This document shows, piece by piece, positions 1-7,119 of a DNA stretch of 11,473 nucleotides. The stretch comes from an uncultured Gammaproteobacteria bacterium (lineage in GTDB: Bacteria > Pseudomonadota > Gammaproteobacteria > GCA-001735895). The notes under the pieces are model-generated. The model ran no database searches. It saw nothing but the letters and a program-made list of their open reading frames with translations, and had not been told where the DNA came from. Every line of letters starts with the position of its first letter. Positions within the stretch are counted from its first letter, which is position 1. The position numbers were made by a program, and so were the translations under genes. The stretch is from the NCBI GenBank assembly GCA_945787265.1, contig CALZHS010000017.1, forward strand, positions 4,975 to 16,447, read 5' to 3'.

Positions 1-1054
1 CATTGCGCTGCAGTAAATCGTAGGTGACTTCGCAGATATGTTGGGGCATGGGGTAATTCGGGTCGAGAAAATCGAACGGGCCCGCGAGCGTGTTCAGGAA
101 ATTGTAGGCAACGCGCCAGGCGTGGCCACATTCACCGAATACGATGCGCTTGACGCCGAGTTCCAGCGCCGCTTCACGGATGCGCAGCGCCAGTACCTGC
201 ATGTTTTCATAAGAGCCGATGAACATCCCGAAATTGGCGGCCTCGCTCGCGTAACTGGACAGCGTCCAGCTCAATCCGGCCTGGTGAAATACCTTGGCGT
301 AGCCGATCAGGCCATCGACGTGGGGTTCGGCAAAAAAATCAGCGGAGGGGGTCACCAGCAGTATATCCGCGCCTTTCTCGTCGAGCGGCATGCGCACCGT
401 GACGCCGGTTTCATCCTCGATATCTTCTTCCAGGCCTTCCAGCGTATCGGCCAGCGCCGGCTCGGGCAGGCCGAGGTTATTACCGATGGTTTGCGCCTTG
501 CCGATGATTTCATTGCAGTACTTCTGGCCGACACCGATGCTGTCCATGATCTCGCGTGCGGCCATCGAAATCTCGGCGGTATCGATACCGTAGGGGCAGT
601 AAACCGAGCAGCGCCGACATTGTGAGCACTGGTGGAAATAGCTGTACCATTCGTCGATGACACCCTGGTCCATATCGCGTGCACCCACCAGGCCAGGGAA
701 ATACTTGCCGGCGAGCGTGTAGTAGCGCCGGTAAACCGAGCGAAACAGGTCCTGGCGCGCGACCGGCATGTTATTGGGATCCGAGGTTCCGAGGTAGTAA
801 TGACATTTATCGGTACAGGCACCGCATTTGACACAACTATCGAGAAACACGCGCAACGCACGGGAGTTGTTCACCAGTTCTCCCATTTTGTCGATCGCGA
901 CCTGTTCCCAGTTGTCGACGAGCTCACCGGGAAAGCCGATTTTCTGCTGCAGGTCTTCCTTGGCAACGTAGGGTTTACTGTGCGCCATTGAACCGATTTC
1001 GATCGGCGGTATCTCGGGGTAGGGCTTCAGGGCTGGCGTTTCGAATTCTGCCAC
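1..1054 (-). CDS. dsrK: DsrK, iron-sulfur HdrD-like subunit of the DsrMKJOP complex (5' part, truncated by window edge)
   Basis: This is the cytoplasmic iron-sulfur subunit of the membrane complex DsrMKJOP, related to heterodisulfide reductase HdrD. It is thought to exchange electrons with the DsrC disulfide or trisulfide. About 351 codons are present and no stop is reached. Two 4Fe-4S motifs are visible: Cys74-x2-Cys77-x2-Cys80-x3-Cys84 (context VKCGACTDKCHYY) and Cys143-x2-Cys146-x2-Cys149-x3-Cys153-Pro (SQCRRCSVYCPYG). Further on, a GECGHAWR segment looks like part of an HdrD CCG-type motif. The chosen start is GTG at 1054, five bases after the dsrM stop, because the leader it adds (LKPYPEIPPIEIGSMA) resembles known DsrK N-termini. 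ATG at 988 (residue 23) is the alternative, and neither has a strong ribosome site. It is the last visible gene of the dsr operon; dsrL/J/O/P would be expected beyond the left edge. Confidence 0.95.
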   Translation of the reverse strand, partial: MAEFETPALKPYPEIPPIEIGSMAHSKPYVAKEDLQQKIGFPGELVDNWEQVAIDKMGELVNNSRALRVFLDSCVKCGACTDKCHYYLGTSDPNNMPVARQDLFRSVYRRYYTLAGKYFPGLVGARDMDQGVIDEWYSYFHQCSQCRRCSVYCPYGIDTAEISMAAREIMDSIGVGQKYCNEIIGKAQTIGNNLGLPEPALADTLEGLEEDIEDETGVTVRMPLDEKGADILLVTPSADFFAEPHVDGLIGYAKVFHQAGLSWTLSSYASEAANFGMFIGSYENMQVLALRIREAALELGVKRIVFGECGHAWRVAYNFLNTLAGPFDFLDPNYPMPQHICEVTYDLLQRN

Positions 1055-1059
1055 GATAA

Positions 1060-1806
1060 CTACCCGGCCTGGCCTGCTTGTTTGACGGCGGCCGGTTCAC
1101 GCGTTGGCAGGTGCCGTTTCTCGCGTGGATTATCGACCTGGTTTCGAGTCGGACTGAAGAAGACCCCCGGTGCATGCAGCAACTTGCTGAACGGGAAAAT
1201 GATCATCAGTAGCGCCACCAGCAACAGGTGCAAATTGAGCATGAAATCACTCGGCATCGGCTGCCAGTCGAAATACATCAACCCGAGGAAGAATGCTTTT
1301 ACCGCCACGATATCGGTGGGCGCCACGTATTTCATGCCGAGCCCGGTGATGCCGATCGCAACTAACAGGGCCAGCATTAAATGGTCGGAGAGTGACGAAA
1401 TATAACGCACGCGGTCGACCAGGAACCGTCGCGCCCAGAGACCGGCCAGGCCCACGACCATGGCGAAGGCGGCGTAGTGACCGATCGGTTGAATCAGCGC
1501 AACCCAGGACCAGACCGGGTCGGTAAAATAACGCAGATGGCGCAGCAGCACGAACAGTAGCGCGGCGTGAAACACCCAGCCGAATAACCAGATCCACTTG
1601 TTCGATTTGAACAGGCTATTGAATAACGTGACTTCAAAGAACATGCGCTTGTAGACGCCCGGGGCTGTCGTCGGTGCCGGCGTGGTTGGAATCCGCAGTG
1701 GGGTTGGCGTGATGGCGTAAAGCCTGATGCGATAAGCAAGTCCGAACAGGATCGTCGCGGTGGCGAAATAAAATAGTAGCGTAAATGCAATCGTCAAGAA
1801 CGACAT
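1060..1806 (-). CDS. dsrM: DsrM, membrane b-type cytochrome subunit of DsrMKJOP
   Basis: This is an integral membrane protein of 248 residues in the NarI-like family. It is expected to bind haem b and move electrons between the quinone pool and DsrK. Five hydrophobic segments are visible at about residues 3-24, 71-91, 104-125, 139-160 and 186-209. Histidines in or near them (His80, His90, His110, His142, His193, His211) are candidate haem ligands. The C-terminus is basic and proline-rich, probably cytoplasmic. The frame stays open up to an ATG at 1872, but the added 22 residues are hydrophilic and would run through the strong hairpin after dsrC. The ATG at 1806, followed at once by the first membrane helix and preceded by AGGAG about 11 bases upstream, is the better start. 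It lies between dsrC and dsrK, the usual order. Confidence 0.94.
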   Translation of the reverse strand: MSFLTIAFTLLFYFATATILFGLAYRIRLYAITPTPLRIPTTPAPTTAPGVYKRMFFEVTLFNSLFKSNKWIWLFGWVFHAALLFVLLRHLRYFTDPVWSWVALIQPIGHYAAFAMVVGLAGLWARRFLVDRVRYISSLSDHLMLALLVAIGITGLGMKYVAPTDIVAVKAFFLGLMYFDWQPMPSDFMLNLHLLLVALLMIIFPFSKLLHAPGVFFSPTRNQVDNPREKRHLPTREPAAVKQAGQAG

Positions 1807-1834
1807 GGAAGCGTCATCTCCTGGCTTGCTAAAG

Positions 1835-1868
1835 CGTGGGCAAAAAGAAGCGGCTCTCCTTGCCCACG
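1835..1868 (-). repeat. Strong RNA hairpin between dsrC and dsrM
   Basis: On the transcribed (minus) strand, CGTGGGCAA (1868-1860) is perfectly complementary to TTGCCCACG (1843-1835). Six further pairs continue inward, including G-U wobbles, giving about 15 base pairs closed by a four-base CCGC loop. It starts 16 bases after the dsrC stop and ends about 28 bases before the dsrM start. No U-run follows, so it does not look like a classical intrinsic terminator. A 3' stabiliser or processing site that raises dsrC message relative to dsrM is the likeliest role (inference). Confidence 0.75.
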
Positions 1869-1884
1869 TCAAGCACTGTGCAGC

Positions 1885-2217
1885 CTAGACGCAGCCGGTA
1901 GGCTTGGGCAGACCTGCATACTTACAGGCCTGCTTGGCGGGGCCGTAAGGAAACAGCTCGTACAGGTACTTGCTGGTACCCTTGTCTTTGCCCAGTTTCT
2001 TACCCACCGCCTTGGTCAAAACGCGAACCGCGGGTGCAATCTGGTACTCCTCGTAATAATCACGCAGGAAGTTAATGACTTCCCAGTGATTCTCATCGAG
2101 CACCGCGCCGTCGGCTTTTGCCATTTCGGTTGCGAGTTCGTCGGTCCAGTCACTCAGGTTTACGAGATATCCTTCTTCGTCTGTCTCGTATGTATTGCCG
2201 CCTAGTTCAATAGCCAT
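1885..2217 (-). CDS. dsrC: DsrC, sulfur-carrier protein with both redox cysteines
   Basis: This is a 110-residue cytoplasmic protein of the DsrC/TusE family. In sulfur oxidisers it accepts sulfur from DsrEFH and TusA and presents it to DsrAB. The flexible C-terminal arm reads KQACKYAGLPKPTGCV, carrying Cys98 and the penultimate Cys109 with ten residues between them. This is the spacing of true DsrC, in contrast to single-cysteine TusE. The family core is also visible (DENHWEVINFLRDYY, then YLYELFPYGPAKQACKYAG). The start has a good ribosome site (AGAGG, about seven bases upstream). It sits between dsrH and dsrM and is followed by a long hairpin. A cysteine-less paralog lies at 7846-8187. Confidence 0.98.
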   Translation of the reverse strand: MAIELGGNTYETDEEGYLVNLSDWTDELATEMAKADGAVLDENHWEVINFLRDYYEEYQIAPAVRVLTKAVGKKLGKDKGTSKYLYELFPYGPAKQACKYAGLPKPTGCV

Positions 2218-2252
2218 TTTTTACCTCTGCCATGTTTAATGTAATTTCACAG

Positions 2253-2561
2253 TCATAGCCATGACTGCAGCTTGTCGTATTCGGTTGTCAGTTTTACGAA
2301 GCCGTCATAATCGATCAGTGAAATTCCGTCAATCGCGCTGTCGGGACTGATGCCGCGCGCATCGAGATCGGGTTTCAAAGCAAAAACCTGGTGACTGGCA
2401 AGCGCCTGCTGCATTTTTTCCGACGCGGCCGAATTTTTTTGTACCGCGTAAATTCCATCCTCGATCAACAAAATTGCGCTGTCGGCTTTTGCCAGACGCA
2501 GGCAGCTGTCGAGCGCGTTGCGATCAAAGGGTGATTTGTTCACGATGTGCAGTACAGACAT
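2253..2561 (-). CDS. dsrH: DsrH, TusB-like subunit of the DsrEFH sulfurtransferase
   Basis: This is a 102-residue cytoplasmic protein of the DsrH/TusB family. With DsrE and DsrF it forms a hexameric complex that passes sulfur towards DsrC. Cys20 in the segment ALDSCLRLAK matches the conserved cysteine of the family. The N-terminal MSVLHIVNKSPF and the ILLIEDGIYAV strand are typical. The start is preceded by GGAAACGAA, a modest ribosome site, and lies 12 bases after the dsrF stop. The dsrEFH block between dsrB and dsrC is diagnostic of oxidative-type dsr clusters. Confidence 0.96.
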   Translation of the reverse strand: MSVLHIVNKSPFDRNALDSCLRLAKADSAILLIEDGIYAVQKNSAASEKMQQALASHQVFALKPDLDARGISPDSAIDGISLIDYDGFVKLTTEYDKLQSWL

Positions 2562-2573
2562 TTCGTTTCCGCG

Positions 2574-2978
2574 TTAAAAATTCAGGATGACATCCTGTTG
2601 TTCGATAATCTCAGCCAGCTCTTCGCTGCTGACAACATGAATTGAATCCTTCTCCGCCCAGTCGTCGTCTACGTCTTCGTAGGTCAGCGGCATCAGGTCT
2701 TCCGTGCTCAGGCCACGCAGATCCAGCGATTCGCTTTCGACGTATATCTTGCTGACATCGTAGTCGCCAAGCGCACGAAAGGTCGGAGCAAAATTCTTGG
2801 AACCGATATCGCCAGTGTCCTGGTTTTGCATCAGCTGGTAAACGCCGTCGTCGATGAAAGCGAGGCTTACGTCCTGCTCGAATGCCGCCCCGATCAGGAC
2901 CACTTCGAGTGACTCCTGTGCGTAGATGGAACCATGCGGCGCCTTGCGGTTAACGTATAAAAATTTCTTCGTTGCCAT
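2574..2978 (-). CDS. dsrF: DsrF, TusC-like subunit of the DsrEFH sulfurtransferase
   Basis: This is a 134-residue cytoplasmic protein of the DsrE/F-like fold, corresponding to TusC, a partner of DsrE and DsrH. The N-terminus (FLYVNRKAPHGSIYAQESLEVVLIGAAF) and the AFIDDGVYQL strand are typical of the family. There is no cysteine anywhere in the protein, so it cannot carry persulfide itself and is presumably structural. The C-terminal third is strongly acidic. Its ATG begins two bases after the dsrE stop codon (TAGTCATG), so translation is probably coupled to dsrE. Confidence 0.95.
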   Translation of the reverse strand: MATKKFLYVNRKAPHGSIYAQESLEVVLIGAAFEQDVSLAFIDDGVYQLMQNQDTGDIGSKNFAPTFRALGDYDVSKIYVESESLDLRGLSTEDLMPLTYEDVDDDWAEKDSIHVVSSEELAEIIEQQDVILNF

Positions 2979-2980
2979 GA

Positions 2981-3373
2981 CTAATCACCAAACACGATGG
3001 TGCGATCTGCCTGGATACCGGCATCGATCAGTTGTCCCAAACCGGATATCTGGAATCCCGGCGCCATGTTGCTGGTGTCCTTGCCGGCGCGTTTGGCTTC
3101 ATCCTCATCCAGTAATCCGCGCCGCTGTGCGGCCGCTACGCACAGGATTAGCTCGAGGTTGTGCTGCTGTCCCAGCTCGGTCCAGCGTTCGCTGATGTTG
3201 CGGTCATCCTGCGGTGGAACGCTCAGGCGAGTGCCGTTATTGACACCGTCGTGGTAAAAGAAAACGCGCACGATTTCGTGGCCCGCGCGCAGCGCCGCCT
3301 CGGTAAAGTGGTAGGCCGAATCGGACGCCTGGTGCGTGTACGGACCTTCGTTGACCATGATTGCAAACTTCAC
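2981..3373 (-). CDS. dsrE: DsrE, TusD-like sulfur-binding subunit of DsrEFH
   Basis: This is a 130-residue cytoplasmic protein of the DsrE/TusD family. It carries sulfur on a conserved cysteine and exchanges it with the TusA/DsrC relay. Cys78 in LELILCVAAAQRRGL sits at the position of the active cysteine known for A. vinosum DsrE, and the YHDGVNNG loop is family-typical. The start codon is GTG (3373-3371), with GAGG eight bases upstream overlapping the end of the dsrB region. A TusD-type C-terminus (FQISGLGQLIDAGIQADRTIVFGD) is complete. Confidence 0.97.
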   Translation of the reverse strand: MKFAIMVNEGPYTHQASDSAYHFTEAALRAGHEIVRVFFYHDGVNNGTRLSVPPQDDRNISERWTELGQQHNLELILCVAAAQRRGLLDEDEAKRAGKDTSNMAPGFQISGLGQLIDAGIQADRTIVFGD

Positions 3374-3385
3374 GCAACTGCCTCG

Positions 3386-4468
3386 TTAGAATCGGATATG
3401 GGTTGATGCGTTGAGCGAATGTCTCGCGCCGCGCCAGTTATCGACGTGAAACTTGGTAAACGGAAGCTCGGTCAGCTCGAAGAATTGCGGCCAGCCGATG
3501 CGTTCGATCCAGTCGTTGAGGCGCTCCCAGTCACGTGCGTTGTCCTTGTAGGTCTGCAGGATCTTCTTGACGATGGCGGTCGCCTCGGGCCAGCGCGGCG
3601 GGTTGTTCGGAATGCCGGCGGCAACCAGTTTCTGGAAGCTGGGCTTGCTGCGGGCATTGGAATGATTACCACCCACCCAGATGGCGAGCTTGGTGTGCTC
3701 GGGATCGTTGATTTGCATCGGTGTGCAGGGCGGGTAGCAGGCACCGCAACAGATACATTTCTTTTCGTCCACCTCGAGCGACGGCTTGCCGTTGACGAGT
3801 GCGGGACGGATTGCTGCCACCGGGCAGCGCGCCACGACCGACGGACGCTCGCAAATATTGGCGACCAGGTCATGATTGATTTTGGGTGGCTTGGTATGCT
3901 GGATGTTGATCGCGATATCACCCTGGCCACCGCAGTTGATCTGGCAACAGGAGGTCGTGATGTGCACGCGATTCGGCATATTCCAGCCTTTAAATTCACC
4001 GATGAGTTCATCCATCATCGATTTGACCACGCCGGAAGCGTCGGTACCGGGGATATCGCAGTGCAGCCATCCCTGCGTATGCGAGATCATTGCTACCGAG
4101 TTCTTGGTGCCACCAACCACGAAACCTTCCTTTTCCAGGGCCTCGATCAGTGGCTCGACCTTGCTGCCGTCGGCAACCATGTACTCGATGTTGCTGCGAA
4201 TCGTAAAGCGCACGTATCCCTCGGCGTACTTGTCGCCGATTTCACACAGCTTGCGCAGCGTAAACACGTCGAGTATGCGCTGGGTGCCGGCGCGCACGGT
4301 GTAGATCGCATCGCCACCGTGTGCTGTGTGTTTCAGCACGCCGGGGCGCGGGTCTTCGTGGTAAGCCCAGTTGCCGTAGTTTTTGCGCATGGTTGGATGC
4401 ATGTACTGAAATCCATCAGGGCATCCGGATTCAATCGGGGTACGTTGACCTTCCATCATCGAGCTCAT
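3386..4468 (-). CDS. dsrB: DsrB, beta subunit of reverse dissimilatory sulfite reductase
   Basis: This is the 360-residue beta subunit of the cytoplasmic alpha2beta2 siroheme sulfite reductase. In this type of organism it works in the oxidative direction, from reduced DsrC-bound sulfur to sulfite. The N-terminus PIESGCPDGFQYMHPTMRKNYG is characteristic. Cluster-binding cysteines are visible: Cys137, then Cys174/Cys175 and Cys179 (TTSCCQINCGGQG). A ferredoxin domain around Cys238-x2-Cys241-x2-Cys244-x3-Cys248 has a partner Cys215-Pro (VVARCPVAAI). The first ATG is supported by a strong ribosome site, GAGGGA six bases upstream. The gap to dsrA is 45 bases. A long open frame on the opposite strand is a compositional shadow. 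Confidence 0.98.
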   Translation of the reverse strand: MSSMMEGQRTPIESGCPDGFQYMHPTMRKNYGNWAYHEDPRPGVLKHTAHGGDAIYTVRAGTQRILDVFTLRKLCEIGDKYAEGYVRFTIRSNIEYMVADGSKVEPLIEALEKEGFVVGGTKNSVAMISHTQGWLHCDIPGTDASGVVKSMMDELIGEFKGWNMPNRVHITTSCCQINCGGQGDIAINIQHTKPPKINHDLVANICERPSVVARCPVAAIRPALVNGKPSLEVDEKKCICCGACYPPCTPMQINDPEHTKLAIWVGGNHSNARSKPSFQKLVAAGIPNNPPRWPEATAIVKKILQTYKDNARDWERLNDWIERIGWPQFFELTELPFTKFHVDNWRGARHSLNASTHIRF

Positions 4469-4513
4469 GCTTTTCCCTCAAAAATCATTGTGAAAACCTC
4501 GGTAAATTCTTGT

Positions 4514-5773
4514 TTACGATGCCTGTTTATGTTCGGCCTTGCGGTCAAACCACTTCTTGGCTTCAATATCCCAGTCGTCCATGCGCACGTAGGAACTGGT
4601 GCGGGTCTCGGAAATCATGTTCGGATCAACCTCGACGCCGATGCCTTCGAGGAAATTCACCAGACCGATGCGTTCTACCATCTCTCCACAACGCTCGTGC
4701 TCGAGGCCGTTTTCGGCCCAGAAATCGATCACCTCTTCGGCGAGCTCGGTCAGCGCTTCGTAGTCCTCTTCATCTTCGAGTTTCATGAAGGGCACGATTA
4801 CCGTTCCCATCAGGTCGCCGATTTTAAGCGTGCGCTTGCCGCCCATTAAAATGGTGACGCCTTTATCGTCCCCGGGAGACAGCGCTTTCGGAACCACGTT
4901 GAGGCAGTGCATGCAGCGCACGCAGTTGCGGTTATCAACTTCGAGCGTGTCGTCGTCGTTGAGCGACAGGGCATTGGTCGGACAGCGCGTGATGATATTG
5001 TCGATGGTGTGCTGGCGACCTTTCTTGGCTACATATTCCTTGAACGCTTCCTGGTCCACCTTCATATCGTCGCGCCAGGTACCGATAATCGCGAAGTCGG
5101 AGCGCTCGATCGAGTTCATGCAGTCATTACCGCAGCCGGAAACCTTGAACTTGAACTTGTAGGGCAGGGCGGGGCGATGCACGTCGTCGGTGAAATTATT
5201 GAGCAGGGTACGATGAATGCGCATTTCGTCGGCACAGGATTGTTCGCAGCGGGCGGCCCCGACGCAGGACATGCCGGTGCGAACGCAGGGACCCGCGCCA
5301 CCAAGATCGAAACCGTATTCGTTGATTTCGTTGAAGAAGTGCTGGGTATTTTCAGTCGAGGTGCCGATAAACATGATGTTGCCGGTCTGACCATGGAAGG
5401 TTACCAGGCCCGAGCCGTATTTTTCCCAGCTGTCGCCGAGCTGGCGCAACATGTCCGTGGTGTAGTAATTGCCCGCCGGGGGTTGAACTCGCAGCGTGTG
5501 GAATTCCTTCGATTCCTCGAATGCGTGTGCGACCTCGGAAAAACGCGGAATGATACCGCTACCGTAGCCGTAAACGCTGACCGTGCCGCCTTTCCAGTAA
5601 CCTTTGCGGGTTTCGTAGGAATGCTCCAGCTGCCCTAGCAGCGAGTTGGCAACACCATTGATGCGCTTGTCGTCGTGCTCGTCTCGCAGGCGCTTGATTC
5701 CGGAAATGAAACTGGGCCAGGGGCCGTTCTCGAGCTCGTCGAGCATGGGGGTGACATGTACTTTTTTTGCCAT
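4514..5773 (-). CDS. dsrA: DsrA, alpha subunit of reverse dissimilatory sulfite reductase
   Basis: This is the 419-residue alpha subunit of the siroheme sulfite reductase and the first gene of the operon. The siroheme-4Fe-4S motifs are complete: Cys170-x5-Cys176 (GMSCVGAARCEQSC, with Cys163 and Cys180 nearby) and Cys214-x3-Cys218 (VSGCGNDCMN). The inserted ferredoxin domain has Cys264-Pro and Cys284-x2-Cys287-x2-Cys290. The start MAKKVHVTPMLDELENGPWPSF matches the usual DsrA N-terminus. Its ribosome site is weak (a GGGA about 11 bases upstream). If the TATAAA at 5981-5976 is the promoter, the leader is about 195 bases long and contains a palindrome and a GC-rich hairpin. Confidence 0.98.
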   Translation of the reverse strand: MAKKVHVTPMLDELENGPWPSFISGIKRLRDEHDDKRINGVANSLLGQLEHSYETRKGYWKGGTVSVYGYGSGIIPRFSEVAHAFEESKEFHTLRVQPPAGNYYTTDMLRQLGDSWEKYGSGLVTFHGQTGNIMFIGTSTENTQHFFNEINEYGFDLGGAGPCVRTGMSCVGAARCEQSCADEMRIHRTLLNNFTDDVHRPALPYKFKFKVSGCGNDCMNSIERSDFAIIGTWRDDMKVDQEAFKEYVAKKGRQHTIDNIITRCPTNALSLNDDDTLEVDNRNCVRCMHCLNVVPKALSPGDDKGVTILMGGKRTLKIGDLMGTVIVPFMKLEDEEDYEALTELAEEVIDFWAENGLEHERCGEMVERIGLVNFLEGIGVEVDPNMISETRTSSYVRMDDWDIEAKKWFDRKAEHKQAS

Positions 5774-5921
5774 AATAGTGATGTTCCCGTTTTTCAGTTT
5801 TAACGATTCCCGGTATTTGCAACCAGGAAAATCAGAAACTACGCCGAATCAGGCTTTCGTTGCTGTCCGGCGGAATACTGGCGATGGCGCTAGTTTGGTA
5901 GAAATCAGCGTAATGAGCTAT

Positions 5922-5936
5922 CCCCCGCTTGGGGGG
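5922..5936 (-). repeat. GC-rich hairpin in the presumed dsrA leader
   Basis: CCCCC (5922-5926) and GGGGG (5931-5935) flank a four-base loop. On the transcribed strand this gives a short but very stable stem about 150 bases before the dsrA start. It has no U-run. It could be an mRNA-stabilising leader element or an operator; the sequence does not decide. Confidence 0.45.
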
Positions 5937-5955
5937 CAGTAATTTGGAAACTTAT

Positions 5956-5971
5956 CCCTATCGAGATAGGG
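5956..5971. promoter_or_regulatory. Perfect palindrome CCCTATC-GA-GATAGGG, candidate operator of dsrA
   Basis: The arms CCCTATC (5956-5962) and GATAGGG (5965-5971) are perfect complements around two bases. It lies four bases downstream of a TATAAA on the minus strand (5981-5976), so it would cover the dsrA transcription start if that box is used. Such a position fits a repressor operator. The two-base spacer argues against a functional RNA hairpin. Confidence 0.5.
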
Positions 5972-5975
5972 TCGA

Positions 5976-5981
5976 TTTATA
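5976..5981 (-). promoter_or_regulatory. Candidate -10 box (TATAAA) for dsrA
   Basis: Minus-strand TATAAA within TGTATAAAT. The sequence 16-18 bases further upstream has no resemblance to TTGACA, so the promoter would need an activator or the box is coincidental. It is supported mainly by its position beside the palindrome. Confidence 0.3.
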
Positions 5982-6052
5982 CACTCTCCCGGGCCATTTC
6001 TCGTGTCATCCACTTCGGGAAATATGTATATAAAAATCAGCGACTTATGATT

Positions 6053-6125
6053 AGTCCTGATTAACCGTCAGACTCCCACTGATGGGGTGCTCCAATTGAA
6101 TCGAAGGTGTAATAGAATCAGGACT
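6053..6125. repeat. Split 10-base inverted repeat upstream of the TauD-like gene
   Basis: AGTCCTGATT (6053-6062) and its exact complement AATCAGGACT (6116-6125) lie 53 bases apart, 63 bases between equivalent points, close to six helical turns. The right arm also sits inside a second dyad, GAATCA (6115-6120) with TGATTC (6129-6134). Paired protein-binding sites on one DNA face, possibly with looping, are plausible. Confidence 0.45.
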
Positions 6126-6161
6126 GTTTGATTCATCCACCAGTAACAATCCGGACTGCCA

Positions 6162-7106
6162 GTGAGCGCTACATTAGACCATATGAACACCGCACTCAAC
6201 CGCTGCGATGAGGATTCACCCTTTTTACTTGAAAATGAAGGGGCGTACCAGGCCTGGCGTGATCGTAAGCTGCGTTACCGCAAGGAATTGAATGCCACCA
6301 CGGTCTATCAACTGGATCCTGGTCCCGTTTTGCCGCAATCAACGATAGCGCAGATTCAACGACAGTTAACGGCCTTTAGTTTTGTTGTTTTTCGGTCCGC
6401 AGACAGGTTGGGTAAGTCCGAATTCCTGGCGCTAAATCGACAATTCGGGCTGCAGGAACTCGATGTCAACCTGGGGGCAGACGAAGATAAAGTGACGTCG
6501 CTGCAGGTGGTCAGTGAATCTGATCATCGTTCGCAGTATATCCCCTATACCAATCGCGGCATGAACTGGCATACGGACGGTTACTACAATCCGGAAGGCC
6601 GCAGAATCAATGCATTTGGCCTCTATTGTGTACATCAATCAGAACGTGGTGGCAGCAACTTTCTGTTTGATCACGAAATGATGTACCTGATAATCAGGGA
6701 CCAGGCGCCTCATTTGCTCAAGGCGCTGATGCGTGACGACATGATGACGATTCCGGCCAATGTTCAGGGTAACCGGATTATTCGCGCCGAGGAGTCCGGC
6801 CCGATTTTCTCGCTGCAGCCCGGGACCTGCGTGCTCAATATGCGCTATACCTCGCGTCCTTACAATATCGTCTGGAAAACCGACCGTCAGAGCGTCAGCG
6901 CACTCAACCTGGTGCGAGAAATTTTGATGGACAGCGAAGCCATCACCGAAGTCAGGCTCGAGGAGCAGCAGGGAATCGTCTGTAATAATGTTCTGCACGG
7001 GCGTCGGCCTTTTTGGGACAACACCGACAAGCCGCCGCGACTCGTCTACCGCGCGCGCTACTATGACCCGATCGATCTGGACCGGGACCCAGGGCCCGTT
7101 GCCTAG
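6162..7106 (+). CDS. TauD/TfdA-type Fe(II)/2-oxoglutarate-dependent oxygenase
   Basis: This is a 314-residue, probably cytoplasmic enzyme. The iron-binding facial triad is visible as His137-x-Asp139 (MNWHTDGYYN) and a distal His279 (NNVLHGRRPFWD). Arg293 (PPRLVYRARYY), 14 residues later, is well placed to bind 2-oxoglutarate. The fold and length match the TauD/TfdA (taurine/2,4-D dioxygenase) superfamily. The substrate cannot be read from the sequence. Release of sulfite from an organosulfonate is an attractive guess beside a dsr operon but is not shown. The start is GTG at 6162 or ATG at 6183; neither has a strong ribosome site. The next gene begins 13 bases after its stop, so it probably leads the operon 6162-8433. 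Confidence 0.8.
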   Translation: MSATLDHMNTALNRCDEDSPFLLENEGAYQAWRDRKLRYRKELNATTVYQLDPGPVLPQSTIAQIQRQLTAFSFVVFRSADRLGKSEFLALNRQFGLQELDVNLGADEDKVTSLQVVSESDHRSQYIPYTNRGMNWHTDGYYNPEGRRINAFGLYCVHQSERGGSNFLFDHEMMYLIIRDQAPHLLKALMRDDMMTIPANVQGNRIIRAEESGPIFSLQPGTCVLNMRYTSRPYNIVWKTDRQSVSALNLVREILMDSEAITEVRLEEQQGIVCNNVLHGRRPFWDNTDKPPRLVYRARYYDPIDLDRDPGPVA

Positions 7107-7119
7107 GATGTTCTGAATA

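Larger units (their letters stand above)
5774..6161. promoter_or_regulatory. Divergent control region between dsrA and the TauD-like gene
   Basis: These 388 bases hold no convincing gene; open frames here are short or shadows of dsrA. The region is more AT-rich than its flanks and must contain the promoters of both divergent units. Six copies of AATCAG or its complement occur, at 5830-5835, 5847-5852, 5903-5908, 6035-6040, 6116-6121 (plus) and 6057-6062 (minus). A palindrome, a hairpin and a split inverted repeat are listed separately. No clear -35 box is visible for either side, which suggests activator-dependent promoters (inference). Confidence 0.7.

Noticed and set aside
975..1175. A 66-codon minus-strand frame spanning the dsrM-dsrK junction
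   Set aside because: It is out of frame with both conserved genes and has no support of its own.
1807..1872. Upstream extension of DsrM by 22 residues to the ATG at 1872
   Set aside because: The added residues are hydrophilic, run through the intergenic hairpin, and would displace the natural start just before the first membrane helix.
3419..4849. A 476-codon open frame on the plus strand opposite dsrB and dsrA
   Set aside because: It is antisense to two highly conserved enzymes with intact motifs, has no recognisable domain or ribosome site, and fits the frame-shadow effect of GC-biased codon use.
4907..5638. A 243-codon plus-strand open frame opposite dsrA, and similar ones at 38-625 and 632-991 opposite dsrK
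   Set aside because: They are shadows of real genes on the other strand; their products are low in recognisable motifs.
1885..5773. Sulfate- or sulfite-reducing type dsr cluster
   Set aside because: dsrEFH and the gene order match sulfur oxidisers; dsrD, typical of reducers after dsrB, is absent.
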